From: Isoetes taiwanensis
Taxonomy: Eukaryota; Streptophyta; Lycopodiopsida; Isoetales; Isoetaceae
Direction of reading: 5' to 3'
Assembly (NCBI GenBank): GCA_021234155.1
Contig: JAJEKV010000005.1
Coordinates: 8,920,216-8,984,215 of the forward strand
DNA length: 64,000 nt
Shown here: piece after piece, positions 53,683 through 64,000 of the stretch
How positions within the stretch are numbered: position 1 is the stretch's first letter
Layout: each line of letters begins with the position of its first letter
Program-made: the position numbers and the translations under genes
Notes under the pieces: generated by a model
What the model was told of the DNA's origin: nothing
The model's database searches: none
The model's input: the letters and a program-made list of their open reading frames with translations, nothing else

Positions 53683-54702
53683 TCACCTCAATAAATCCAC
53701 AGTCACTACTGATTTTGTCTTCTCTTGCTTCTTAAATTCCTCAATAAGATCCTTAACTTGAGAATTTTCAATGTACTTTGCATCTTGAATGCGAGCACCA
53801 TTATTAGGAAGAGGTACTGACTCAAACACTTGCTGCCTTGGTGGATACTTGTTGATTGCCCATACTATTGCCATGAATTTAAGAACAAGTACTCTCATCA
53901 TGCTTGAATTTGGCACATAACTTGCTTGTGGCATTATTGGAACTTGTGGTATGAGAGCTGCTGCTTGCATTGGTTGAATAGGAATAGGTGGTACTTGTTG
54001 TGTAATAGCTAATTTGGATTAGCCCTTTCAAGGAATCTCTTCTCCCTACATTCTTGATCATTATGGCCCTTGATTTAGCATCTTGAACAAAATTTCAGCA
54101 ACCTACATGTGGTTTCAGAATGTATAAATAAATTGAGCCTCCCTTGATTTCTCCCCTATTGTAAGCTTAGCAACTTTTGGTGCAATATCTTCTGTTCATT
54201 TATGCTCCGGAGCAGCAACGTCGTGAACATATCCCAGCTCATCTTCTACTTTAAGAGCTGCCTCCAATAATGTTGTAGGTTGTCTAGCCTTCACATTATG
54301 AGCAATAGCTCATTTCAGCCCCTTCACATACCATTGGATATCCATTTCATCACTCCTTGCAATATTCCAACGAACTATGGCTTTGAGAACTGCAATATAT
54401 CGCTGATTATACTCCCTCATTGATTCATCCTCCTTTTGTGTGAAATTGGCCCACCTTTCCATAGTCTTATCCTTACCATAGACTACTTGATAATTAGCAA
54501 TGAATGTTTCCCTCAATTCCTGATATATGATAGTATCTGGCTCAGTTTATGCCCATTCTTCCATGAATCTTGCAAAGAACTTTGAAATCAAAACAAATAA
54601 TTACTACCGGTAACTTACATTGCTGGCAATACCTCTCAAACTTTACCATACGCTTCAAGAAATCCTGATCTACCAGATCATCGAACTTTGAAATCCCCAT
54701 TG
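53683..54702 (-). pseudogene. LTR-retrotransposon gag fragment (copy 1)
   Basis: Reading leftward from 54702: MGISKFDDLVDQDFLKRM, then after a frameshift PDTIIYQELRETF, MERWANFTQKEDESMREYNQ, RYIAVLKAIVRWNIARSDEM and LLEAALKVEDELG. This is the retrotransposon gag domain pattern (Retrotrans_gag type). A CCHC zinc knuckle follows at 54048-54089 (C-x2-C-x4-H-x4-C: CSRC..KGHNDQEC), here with a TAA after the second Cys, then a Pro/Gln-rich and charged tail to 53683. No protease, integrase or polymerase accompanies it. Several frameshifts and stops; non-functional. Confidence 0.75.
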
Positions 54703-55486
54703 TATGTAAACCCTATACTAACTGTGGTGTCTCTTCTTGAAGTTCTTGGAATTGGAAAAACGAAATACAATATCCTATCGATTTGAAAAATGAAATTGGA
54801 TTACCTTCTAGATCGATAAATGGAATTAACACCGCCTCTTAGATCTGTGGACTAGACCACATATCTGCTCCTACAACTGAAAATGAAATTGAACCTTGAT
54901 GTAATTTTGTGTCAAAATATTGAGTCATTAGACCCTTCTTGTTACGATAGAGCTTGGCGGTATATCCTTTTCACTTCTCCTGGACATAAAGCTATTATCC
55001 CCTTGTCAAATTTTCCCCTTCACACAAAGAAATTGCTCTTGCTCAATAGTGTCGTTCTTTACCGGTGATTACTAATACAAATGTTGCCAATTTCTTTTCC
55101 AATGGACACAATAGTCTGTGTCGAGCATTGTGGTCGCCAAATTATTAAAACCTAACTCTAAACCTCACAAGAAATCTAAAAACCCAGTGATCTAAAACTC
55201 AAAAAGGTGAGGTCTATGCAATGCATACACCGAAAATCTCCATCTCCATATCTTGATGAAGATCTCTGATACACACTCTATCTCTCTCCCTCTACTCAGA
55301 TAGCACTCTCTCCTGATAGCCCAGGTACAACATATATCCTCCATGGGTGCATGTATGTATATACCACTCTATATACGACCCATATATACAGTCTCATATA
55401 TACCACCCCAACACTAATAGAATATTACCAATAGTAGATGCCACCAGAGTAGGCTTATAATCACGCACTAAAAGACATCGACAACG
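54703..55486. other. Non-coding spacer, CT-rich
   Basis: Contains CTCTATCTCTCTCCCTCTACTC and TATATA-rich segments. ATCTCTGATACAC at about 55263 gives, on the reverse strand, GTATCAGAG, a partial match to an initiator-Met primer site, which could be the remnant 5' end of the gag element; no LTR pair is visible. Confidence 0.35.
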
Positions 55487-56352
55487 TCTTCCAAATGAGC
55501 GCCTATGCATGCCAGCAACTTGGACTGCCAGTGTTACGGTTAGACATTCTAGGCAACTTCCCAAATGGACGCACCTTTAATGCAGAAAAGGAGTTGAAAG
55601 AATGGCAAGAAAACTCTGGCAATCTCAACAGGGAGCAGAAACACATAGTCAACATTATCCTCGATGTAACCAGCCAGCATCAAGCCGCATGTATCAGCAT
55701 GGACGACCCGGAGGCACGAGCAAGATGCTAATCTGATACTAAGAGGATGTAGCATTGGCATCGTATAAGTGGCCTGGACATGCATTGCTAGCCTCCTCTT
55801 GAAGGGGGCACATATAGTTCATTCGACGTTCAAGTTATCACTCAACATGACCCAAGAGGCAACCTTCACACTGTGTACAACAAGCCAACAAAGCACGAAT
55901 ACTTAGAAAGGCAAGCATGACGAAATGGGGATGAAACACATGCGGGCACTCACTGCCATCGAAGATATGCCAAGATGGTAGGCCATTTGGGAGAATGATA
56001 ATGCTCAGCGGCGCCAATTTTCTGGCCGGTTGCCGGTGGTCAAGCGTGCAATAAAGACATAAGTCATCTCAAAGTATGTCAAGACAAAACCACTGTGGAC
56101 TAACTTCAAGACCTATAAGCTGACACAAAATATGCAGTCGAAAAAAATGAGTAAATCTTCTCAAATTAAATTTGCTACATCTTGGTAAGAGAACGGATGA
56201 ACAATGAGCCAAGGTTCGATTGCAACTTGGTTGAGATACCCAAAGAATCGTTGTAGAAGACGACTTGATTGATAACATCTTAAGCTAAGGAAATAACGGA
56301 GGCAATCATTGCACCTATTGTATGACAAGGCTATCTTGACACTAAAGAATGG
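55487..56352 (+). pseudogene. Helitron Pif1-like helicase relic (copy 1)
   Basis: Motifs of the Helitron RepHel helicase domain appear in the correct order, though in shifting frames. LNREQ at 55624. A Walker A equivalent DDP-GGTSKM at 55702-55727, with one base missing just before GG. IASLLLKGAHIVHSTFKLSL (motif Ia region, GIAALLL..G.TVHS.FKLP) from about 55783. DEM (Walker B) at 55919. LPVV at 56031. LTQNM at 56120-56134. AILTLKN (usually AILTPKN) at 56330-56350. Several stops interrupt it and no Rep nuclease HUH motif is seen upstream. Helitrons move by rolling-circle replication; this relic cannot. Confidence 0.8.
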
Positions 56353-57189
56353 CCCGACTCTTGCACAAGGAAGACCCATGAGCACGAGTTGGATAAAGTG
56401 AGAAACATCCATGGTCGGGAGGAGCTACATGGCCTGATCCGGGCAAGATCCTCGGGGTGCTCATGCGCCCTCCCCCCCCCCCACAAAGGGCCCTGCCTGC
56501 GCTGCTTTCTGACCACATACCTCGCTCCAGTAGCCTCATCTGCTGCTGCTCGCACGACGCATGATGCATGATCCACCTCTATTGCCTCCCCTTGTGCTGC
56601 AGCTGAGGCTCCTGCAAGCAAATAGGGATTGTGCCTCCACATGGTCTTCTAGAATTATTGAGGCTTCCCATGGCGGAAGGAGAGAGTCTCAACTTCGGTT
56701 CTTTGTCGCAGATATGGACCTCATCCACTACAAAGAGAATAATGGTTAAATGCGAGGTTAAATGCCAGACGTTTATTCCTGAAGAATGTACTGACGAATT
56801 TTATCCGACGAATTAGCGTCAGAATAATCATCAGATAATTATTCCGACATAGTTATATGAATAGTTAGTCAGACAATCCATCATTGTGTTAGTCAAATAA
56901 TTCGTCATTTAATCAAATCAGTAGTCAGAATACTGGTCAGTGACAATTCATCATTGTATTATTCTCATAGATCTTCATTTACTCAAACCAATAGTCAAAA
57001 TATTGGTCATTGTTTTTGCTAGTCTAAGACGTATTGCAATGTTTATATACCAAACAGGGATGTTGAACCCTAATATTCCAGCTTGTAATAACACTGTAAA
57101 CTTTAACACATAGTACAAATTAAATAACAAAATTAAATGAAAAATCTTAACAGCATATATGTAAGACAAAGAGTATCTGGACAAACAAC
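56353..57189. other. Spacer with C-rich and TCAGAATAATCATC-type repeats
   Basis: A C-run near 56464-56480 and GC-rich sequence (56440-56600) give way to AT-rich DNA with repeated (A)GTCAGA(A/C)TA / ATTCGTCATTTA(A/C)TCAAA(T/C)C units (about 56815-57010). ORFs in this part are low complexity. Helitron 3' end (CTRR after a hairpin) not identified. Confidence 0.35.
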
Positions 57190-57361
57190 AAACAGGTTGC
57201 GCCTTCACGTAAGCCTTGCCTTCTAACATCTCATCTAGCAATTGACTTACTTCTGCATTCGACATACCTCGTAGGTATCTCAGCCAGGTCTTGCTGAAGA
57301 AATCCTTTGTTGGCTTCTCGGGGAGTTCACCATGATCGTCTGCCAGTTGCAGTTTACCCAC
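57190..57361 (-). CDS. Unrecognised exon-like ORF (copy 1)
   Basis: About 57 residues with protein-like composition: LQLADDHGELPEKPTKDF, LRYLRGMSNAEVSQLLDEML, EGKAYVKAQP. In the second tandem copy the frame ends ACGAAGTAAGC, a plausible splice donor, which is lost here by a 16-base deletion. The frame is open upstream without an ATG, as for an internal exon. Opposite strand to the DUF7869 relic. Family unknown. Confidence 0.3.
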
Positions 57362-57599
57362 TTTGATACGACATCCATCATTTTTTTTAAATCTTTGTCT
57401 TCCATAAATATGAATTGTTTCTCATCCTTTGACTACTCTTTTGCCTTCAATGTCGTTGTGGCTATCTTGTGAAAATCCTACAGTAAGAAGAGGTAATTAG
57501 AATCGGGGCCGCATGTACTGGTCCTGGAGAGCCCTGTCATATCGATCTATTGAGCATGCCTTAACCATTATACATGATAAGATGGATTAGAACAAGACC

Positions 57600-59045
57600 A
57601 TGATTCCCCGCTTGGCAAAACTAGCCAAGTCTGTATGGAGGGGAGAACGTTTGAAGGTGAGTCTTACTGGAGCTTTGATGCATGGACACGGAATAGGTGC
57701 TTTGGACCACTTTTCAGTTGACCTTTGGCCTGATAATTTGAAATTTCATGTTGGATCATCGAATCACGCCTTGAAGTCACTAGAGGACACATCTTAGGAT
57801 AATTGGGGCCATCTGAGACAGGCAGATCGACTTGATATTTGCTAAGGTGCTACAATTCTAAACACCGATTGATTGAGGATGAAAGTGATCAATGGCACTA
57901 AAAATGATTTCCTGCCTCCTCCTAAGAGGCGTATGGAACCAAAGAAACTATCCAGAAGGCTATACTTGCAGCTAGATAATTGCTCAGGTCAAAACAAGAA
58001 TAGATATATATTATCTTACTTGTCTTACCTGGTGTGGTTGGGTGTCTTCGATCAAGTGCAGCTAGGCTTCATGATGGTTGGACACACGCATGATGATATA
58101 GATGCACTTTTTGGAAACTACTCGACTCTCCTCAGAAGATCAGATGCATTGACTATACCCCAGCTCTTGTAACTATTTAGAGAATGTAGTTCAAAGTCTC
58201 CTGCACTCTACCTTGTGACTGAGGTACCTAACTGGAAAGAATTCATGAAAGATTTTATCCTTGATAAGAAAGACCGCCTATGTGGTCATTTAGAACCTCT
58301 TCTCTTCAAGTTCTGCATGAAAGATGGGTGGCCACTCATGTGCTACAAGAAAAAGGAATCAGGATGTGGAAGGCGGATGACCATGGTCTACCTATGATTC
58401 CGAGGGAGTCACCGAAGTTCGTGCAACTATATGGGAGCTTGAAAGATATAGATGCATTGAGATATTCTATTGCCAAGTACATGATGTATTGGGCAGCTAT
58501 CTCTAGAGATGGCGATAACTCATGGTCCAACACATATATGAATGAAGTAATTGACTATTGGTCCATCTTGTTGCGTGTGCTTGGGGACGTGCAACCTGGG
58601 AGAGCAGTCATGCAGGATTTCTGACTCTGTACTAGGCAATATGCATTGGAGGAACCCGATAATGTGTTAGTGCATGAATACATTGAACCAGCTCATTATG
58701 TAGGGCCATATTCGGGTAGACCTAAGAACCCAGTTGAAATATTCGACCCGTGCCAAGATGTCAAGAAAGGAATGCTCTTGCTAATCAGGCCACATGATAA
58801 CTACCCGACGTGGATGGCTTTTGCCGAGGAGGACCCAGTAGAGAACCCTAATCCCCCTCATTACGAGGAGGTGTTTGTCTCTTGGTGGGAGCCAGTTGCT
58901 AGAAAGGGCACCTCATGTGCAATGTAGTATAGAGATTGCTAGAGTAAGAAGTGGAGACCAAATCCCAATGACTGGCCATGCTATCAACATTTGAAAACAA
59001 TAGACTACGGCTGGGACCAAGCCATTGTTAATGGTGATCCCTAAG
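57600..59045 (+). pseudogene. DUF7869-type transposase-like relic (copy 1)
   Basis: Pieces in order: 57600-57794 (MIPRLAKLAKSVWRGERLKV, SLTGALMHGHGIGALDHF); 57873-58172 (LYLQLDNCSGQNKNRYIL with the presumed catalytic Asp at 57975, then VGHTHDDIDALFGNYSTLL, the hallmark block of DUF7869 proteins, thought to derive from DDE-type transposases); 58215-58620 (frameshift near 58350; RESPKFVQLYGSLKD, ISRDGDNSWSNTYMNEVID); 58646-58925 (EPAHYVGPYSGRP, MLLLIRPHDNYPTWMAFAEE, VFVSWWEP), as at the C-terminus of such proteins. Stops and frameshifts separate the parts. Family assignment is from memory of the LDNC..NKN and GHTH-DID motifs. Confidence 0.65.
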
Positions 59046-59052
59046 AGTCTGG

Positions 59053-59299
59053 AGAAGATAGAGGGCGCAAATACCTTCAATTTGATATGCGGCACGGCCT
59101 GAGTGAAGATCGGGTTGTGGAGTTATGCTCAATCAAAGTTTCAAGGCTGGGCCATGGGCGCTGGGCGCTGGGCGCCGAGCGAGAGGGAGGAGCTACTATA
59201 CAAAACTTTACATTTTTTTGATACAAGTGGTCCTACACACCCCATGTCAAATAGATATTCACTTGGAGGTTGAGCACTCTTTGTTCTTGGACCACTTTT
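59053..59299. repeat. Boundary repeat, third copy (5'-truncated)
   Basis: Starts at AGAAGATAGAGGGCGC directly after the DUF7869 relic of unit 1 and ends at GGACCACTTTT, as at 12141-12151 and 53611-53621. Confidence 0.85.
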
Positions 59300-59360
59300 T
59301 TTTATCTTGTTTTCGCATTTGCTTTTTTGATCTCCTCTTCTTACTAAAATGGGTCATCCG

Positions 59361-60385
59361 TCACCTCAATAAATCCACAGTCACTACTGATTTTGTCTTC
59401 TCTTGCTTCTTAAATTCCTCAATAAGATCCTTAACTTGAGAATTTTCAATGTACTTTGCATCTTGAATGCGAGCACCATTATTAGGAAGAGGTACTGACT
59501 CAAACACTTGCTGCCTTGGTGGATACTTGTTGATTGCCCATACTATTGCCATGAATTTAAGAACAAGTACTCTCATCATGCTTGAATTTGGCACATAACT
59601 TGCTTGTGGCATTATTGGAACTTGTGGTATGAGAGCTGCTGCTTGCATTGGTTGAATAGGAATAGGTGGTACTTGTTGTGTAACAGCAAATTTGGATTAG
59701 CTCTCTCAAGGAATCTCTTCTCCCTACATTCTTGATCATTATGGCCCTTGATTTGGCATCTTGAACAAAATTTCAGCAACCTACATGTAGTTTTAGAATG
59801 TCCAAAAGATAAATAAATTGAGCCTCCCTTGATTTCTCCCCTATTGTAAGCTTAGCAACTTTTGGTGCAATATCTTTTGTTCATTTATGCTCCGGAGCAG
59901 CAACGTCATGAACATATCCCAGCTCATCTTCTACTTTAAGAGCTGCCTCCAATAATGTTGTAGGTTGTCTAGCCTTCACGTTATGAGCAATAGCTCGTTT
60001 CAGCCCCTTCACATACCATTGGATATCCATTTCATCACTCCTTGCAATATTCCAACGAACTATGGCTTTTGAGAACTGCAATATATCGCTGATTATACTC
60101 CCTCATCGATTCATCCTCCTTTTGTGTGAAATTGGTCCACCTTTCCATAGTCTTATCCTTACCATAGACTACTTGATAATTAGCAATGAATGTTTCCTTC
60201 AATTCCTGATATATGGTAGTATCAGGCTCGGTTTATGCCCATTCTTCCATGAATCTTGCAAAGAACTTTGAAATCAAAGCAAATAATTACTATCGGTAAA
60301 GTACATTGCTGGCAATACCTCTCAAACTTTACCATACGCTTCAAAAAATCCTGATCTACCAGATCATCAAACTTTGAAATGCCCA
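59361..60385 (-). pseudogene. LTR-retrotransposon gag fragment (copy 2)
   Basis: Counterpart of 53683-54702. The CCHC zinc knuckle at 59726-59767 is uninterrupted here (CSRCQIKGHNDQEC). The gag core has an extra T near 60068 that breaks the frame where copy 1 is open, so the two copies complement each other's defects. Confidence 0.75.
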
Positions 60386-61132
60386 TTGTATGTAAACCCT
60401 ATACCACCTATGGTAACACAGCCATATCTGTCTCTTCTTGAAGTTCTTGGAATTGGAAAAACGAAATAGAATATCCTATCAATTTGAAAAATGAAATTGG
60501 ATTACCTTCTGTGAACTAGACCACATATCTGCTCCTACAGCTGAAAATAAAATTGAACCTTGATGTAATTTTGTGTCAAAATATTGAGTCATTAGACCCT
60601 TCTTGTTACGATAGAGCTTGACGGTATATCCTTTTCACTTCTCCTGGACATAAAGCTATTATCCCCTTGTCAAATTTTCCCCAAATTGCTCTTGCTCAAT
60701 AGTGTCGTTCTTTACCGATGATTACTAATACAAATGTTACCAATTCCTTTTCCAATGGACACAATGGTCTGTGTCGAGCACTGTGGTCGCCAAATTGTTA
60801 AAACCTAACTCTAAAAACCTCAGAAGAAATCTAAAAACCCAGTGATCCAAAACTCAAAAAGGTGAGGTCTATGAAATGCATACACCGAAAATCTCCATCT
60901 CCATATCTTGATGAAGATCTCTGATACACACTCTATCTCTCTCCCTCTACTCAGATAGCACTCTCTCCTGATAGCCCAGGTACAACATATATCCTCCATG
61001 GGTGCATGTATGTATATACCACTCTATATACGACCCATATATACAGTCTCATATATACCACCCCAACACTAATAGAATATTACCAATAGTAGATGCCACC
61101 AGAGTAGGCTTATAATCACGCACTAAAAGACA
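60386..61132. other. Non-coding spacer (copy 2)
   Basis: Counterpart of 54703-55486 with a few small indels. Confidence 0.4.
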
Positions 61133-62005
61133 TCGACAACGTCTTCCAAATGAGCGCCTATGCATGCCAAACTTGAATTTTGCCGGTGTTACGGTTAGAC
61201 ATTCTAGGCAACTTCCCAAATGGACGCACCTTTAATGCAGAAAAGGAGTTGAAAGAATGGCAAGAAAACTCTGCAATCTCAACAGGGAGCAGAAACACAT
61301 AGTCAACATTATCCTCGATGTAACCAGCCAGCATCAAGCCGCATGTATCAGCATGGACGACCCGGAGGCACGAGCAAGATGCTAATCTGATACTAAGAGG
61401 ATGTAGCATTGGCATCGTATAAGTGGCCTGGACATGCATTGCTAGCCTCCTCTTGAAGGGGGCACATATAGTTCATTCGACGTTCAAGTTATCACTCAAC
61501 ATGACCCAAGAGGCAACCTTCACACTGTGTACAACAAGCCAACAAAGCACGAATACTTAGAAAGGCAAGCATGACGAAATGGGGATGAAACACATGCGGG
61601 CACTCACTGCCATCGAAGATATGCCAAGATGGTAGGCCATTTGGGAGAATGATAATGCTCACTGGCCGCAATTTTTTACAGCGGTTGCCGGTGGTCAAGC
61701 GTGCAATAAAGACATAAGTCATCTCAAAGTATGTCAAGACAAAACCACTGTGGACTAACTTCAAGACCTATAAGCTGACACAAAATATGCAGTCGAAAAA
61801 AATGAGTAAATCTTCTCAAATTAGCTGCTACATCTTGGTAAGAGGGAACAGATGAACAATGAGCCAAGGTTCGATTGCAACTTGGTTGAGATACCCAAAG
61901 AATGCGTTGTAGAAGACGACTTGATTGATAACATCTTCGCTAAGGAAATAACGGAGGCAACTGTGCACCTATTGTATGACAAGGCTATCTTGACACTAAA
62001 GAATG
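61133..62005 (+). pseudogene. Helitron Pif1-like helicase relic (copy 2)
   Basis: Counterpart of 55487-56352. The Walker A frameshift and the VHSTFKLSL, DEM, LPVV, LTQNM and AILTLKN stretches are shared. An additional one-base loss (CTCTGCAATC for CTCTGGCAATC) precedes LNREQ. Shared defects show the relic was already broken before the tandem duplication. Confidence 0.8.
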
Positions 62006-62859
62006 ACTGACTCTTGCACAACAGGAAGACCGCAGGCACGAGTTGGATAAAGTGAGAAACATCCGCAGATCAGGAGGAGCTACATGACTGATCCAGGCAA
62101 GATCCTCGGGGTGCTCATGCCCCCCCCCCCCACAAAGGGCCCCCCCTCGCTGCTCTGACCACATACCTCGCCTCCCAAAGAGCCTCATCTGGCTGGCCTT
62201 TTCGCCAGACGACGATGATGCATGATCCACCTCTATTGCCTCCCCTTGTGCTGCAGCTGAGGCTCCTGCAAGCAAATAGGGATTGTGCCTCCACATGGTC
62301 TTCTAGAATTATTGAGGCTTCCCATGGCGGAAGGGAGAGAGAGTCTCAACTCGGTTGCTGCAGATATGGACCTCATCCACTACAAGAGAATAATGGTTAA
62401 ATGCGAGGTTAAATGCCAGACGTTTATTCCTGAAGAATGTACTGACGAATTTTATCCGACGAATTAGCGTCAGAATAATCATCAGATAATTATTCCGACA
62501 TAGTTATATGAATAGTTAGTCAGACAATCCATCATTGTGTTAGTCAAATAATTCGTCATTTAATCAAATCAGTAGTCAGAATACTGGTCAGTGACAATTC
62601 ATCATTGTATTATTCTCATAGATCTTCATTTACTCAAACCAATAGTCAAAATATTGGTCATTGTTTTTGCTAGTCTAAGACGTATTGCAATGTTTATATA
62701 CCAAACAGGGATGTTGAACCCTAATATTCCAGCTTGTAATAACACTGTAAACTTTAACACATAGTACAAATTAAATAACAAAATTAAATGAAAAATCTTA
62801 ACAGCATATATGTAAGACAAAGAGTATCTGGACAAACAACAAACCTGCTTACTTCGTAG
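62006..62859. other. Spacer (copy 2)
   Basis: Counterpart of 56353-57189; the C-run at about 62120-62131 is flanked by strongly diverged GC-rich sequence. Confidence 0.35.
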
Positions 62860-63028
62860 CAGGTTGCGCCTTCACGTAAGCCTTGCCTTCTAACATCTCA
62901 TCTAGCAATTGACTTACTTCTGCATTCGACATACCTCGTAGGTATCTCAGCCAGGTCTTGCTGAAGAAATCCTTTGTTGGCTTCTCGGGGAGTTCACCAT
63001 GATCGTCTGCCAGTTGCAGTTTACCCAC
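62860..63028 (-). CDS. Unrecognised exon-like ORF (copy 2)
   Basis: Counterpart of 57190-57361; retains ACGAAGTAAGC after ...KAQPAT, giving a good GTAAGC donor in frame. Confidence 0.3.
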
Positions 63029-63266
63029 TTTGATACGACATCCATCATTTTTTTTAAATCTTTGTCTTCCATAAATATGAATTGTTTCTCATCCTTTGAC
63101 TACTCTTTTGCCTTCAATGTCGTTGTGGCTATCTTGTGAAAATCCTACAGTAAGAAGAGGTAATTAGAATCGGGGCCGCATGTACTGGTCCTGGAGAGCC
63201 CTGTCATATCGATCTATTGAGCATGCCTTAACCATTATACATGATAAGATGGATTAGAACAAGACC

Positions 63267-64000
63267 ATGATTCCCCGCTTGGCAAAACTAGCCAAGTCTG
63301 TATGGAGGGGAGAACGTTTGAAGGTGAGTCTTACTGGAGCTTTGATGCATGGACACGGAATAGGTGCTTTGGACCACTTTTCAGTTGACCTTTGGCCTGA
63401 TAATTTGAAATTTCATGTTGGATCATCGAATCACGCCTTGAAGTCACTAGAGGACACATCTTAGGATAATTGGGCCATCCGAGGACAGGCGGATCGACTT
63501 GATATTTGCTAAGGTGCTACAATTCTAAACACCGATTGATTGGGGATGAAAGTGATCAATGGCACTAAAAATGATTTCCTGCCTCCTCCTAAGAGGCGTA
63601 TGGAACCAAAGAAACTATCCAGAAGGCTATACTTGCAGCTAGATAATTGCTCAGGTCAAAACAAGAATAGATATATATTATCTTACTTGTCTTACCTGGT
63701 GTGGTTGGGTGTCTTCGATCAAGTGCAGCTAGGCTTCATGATGGTTGGACACACGCATGATGATATAGATGCACTTTTTGGAAACTACTCGACTCTCCTC
63801 AGAAGATCAGATGCATTGACTATACCCCAGCTCTTGTAACTATTTAGAGAATGTAGTTCAAAGTCTCCTGCACTCTACCTTGTGACTGAGGTACCTAACT
63901 GGAAAGAATTCATGAAAGATTTTATCCTTGATAAGAAAGACCGCCTATGTGGTCATTTAGAACCTCTTCTCTTCAAGTTCTGCATGAAAGATGGGTGGCC
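63267..64000 (+). pseudogene. DUF7869-type transposase-like relic (copy 2, cut by window end)
   Basis: Counterpart of 57600-58333; the LDNCSGQNKN and GHTHDDID blocks are identical to copy 1. Confidence 0.65.

Larger units (their letters stand above)
53375..59052. repeat. 5.68-kb tandem unit, copy 1
   Basis: Begins AGAAGATAGAGGGCGC at 53375 and repeats from 59053 (offset 5678 at the start, about 5667 further in, from small indels). Contains the boundary repeat, a gag fragment, a CT-rich spacer, a Helitron helicase relic, a GC/AT spacer, an unknown reverse ORF and a DUF7869 relic. Confidence 0.95.
59053..64000. repeat. 5.68-kb tandem unit, copy 2 (cut by window end)
   Basis: Corresponds to 53375-58333 and continues beyond the window, where more copies may follow. 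Differences from copy 1 are concentrated in GC-rich and CAG/CTG positions (for example GCTCAGCGGCGCC against GCTCACTGGCCGC); AT-rich parts are nearly identical. Confidence 0.95.

Noticed and set aside
57702-57719. 18-base match to 12139-12156 as proof of shared ancestry
   Set aside because: Too short to separate from chance; kept only as a low-interest observation.
1-64000. CRISPR arrays, rRNA, organelle inserts, operons
   Set aside because: No regularly spaced repeats with unique spacers, no rRNA-like sequence and no organelle gene order were seen.

Overview
The window reads as nuclear DNA of a land plant. It is AT-rich, its gene remnants are broken by GT-AG introns, and several are typical plant families: a nepenthesin-like aspartic protease, a MAPKKK17/18-like kinase, a PDR-type ABCG transporter, a MutS-family (MSH6/MSH7-like) mismatch-repair protein and a FemAB-like (DUF482) protein. 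It also holds plant-style mobile DNA: a TRIM element with an initiator-Met tRNA primer site, MITEs, SINE-like units, a Helitron helicase relic, a gag fragment and a DUF7869 relic. I cannot name the species. No bacterial, organellar, CRISPR or rRNA feature is visible. There is no clearly intact, recognisable housekeeping gene; most coding signals are fragments or pseudogenes.

Layout. (1) 1-12151 is copy A of a segmental duplication whose copy B lies at 42285-53621 in the same orientation. Each copy carries, in order: a LINE-like 3' end, a truncated aspartic protease, a two-exon gene for a secreted glycine-rich collagen-like peptide, an unrecognised multi-exon gene, an 88-bp tandem repeat, a second unrecognised exon cluster, a TRIM or its solo LTR, a second LINE-like 3' end and a GC-rich block. 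(2) 12146-16422 holds an unclassified, apparently spliced reverse-strand gene or element. (3) 16.7-40.5 kb is a gene graveyard: dispersed repeats, two long-TIR elements, exon-like cassettes and fragments of at least four unrelated host genes. (4) 40574-41891 is a nearly full-length but broken aspartic protease next to copy B. (5) 53375 to the window end is a 5.68-kb unit present twice in tandem (the second copy runs off the edge). Each unit contains a gag fragment (reverse strand), a Helitron Pif1-like helicase relic and a DUF7869 transposase-like relic (both forward).

How the parts relate. The two large duplications let copies be compared directly. They share long AT-rich tracts with no difference I could see, yet differ sharply, with indels and transversions, at CAG/CTG, CCWGG and GC-rich spots. 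That pattern fits basecalling error at CHG-methylated cytosines better than ordinary divergence, so many of the frameshifts and stops may not be real. Clean structural differences also date events: a TRIM is full-length in B but a solo LTR in A; a SINE-like trimer is present only in A; a roughly 115-bp repeat is x3 in B and x1 in A.

Nothing here is a convincing new defence or metabolic system. The most interesting items are the spliced unclassified ORF set at 12.1-16.4 kb, the collagen-like secreted peptide, the exon-like cassette array at 25.8-26.8 kb, the GC-palindrome foldback elements and the composite gag/Helitron/DUF7869 tandem unit.
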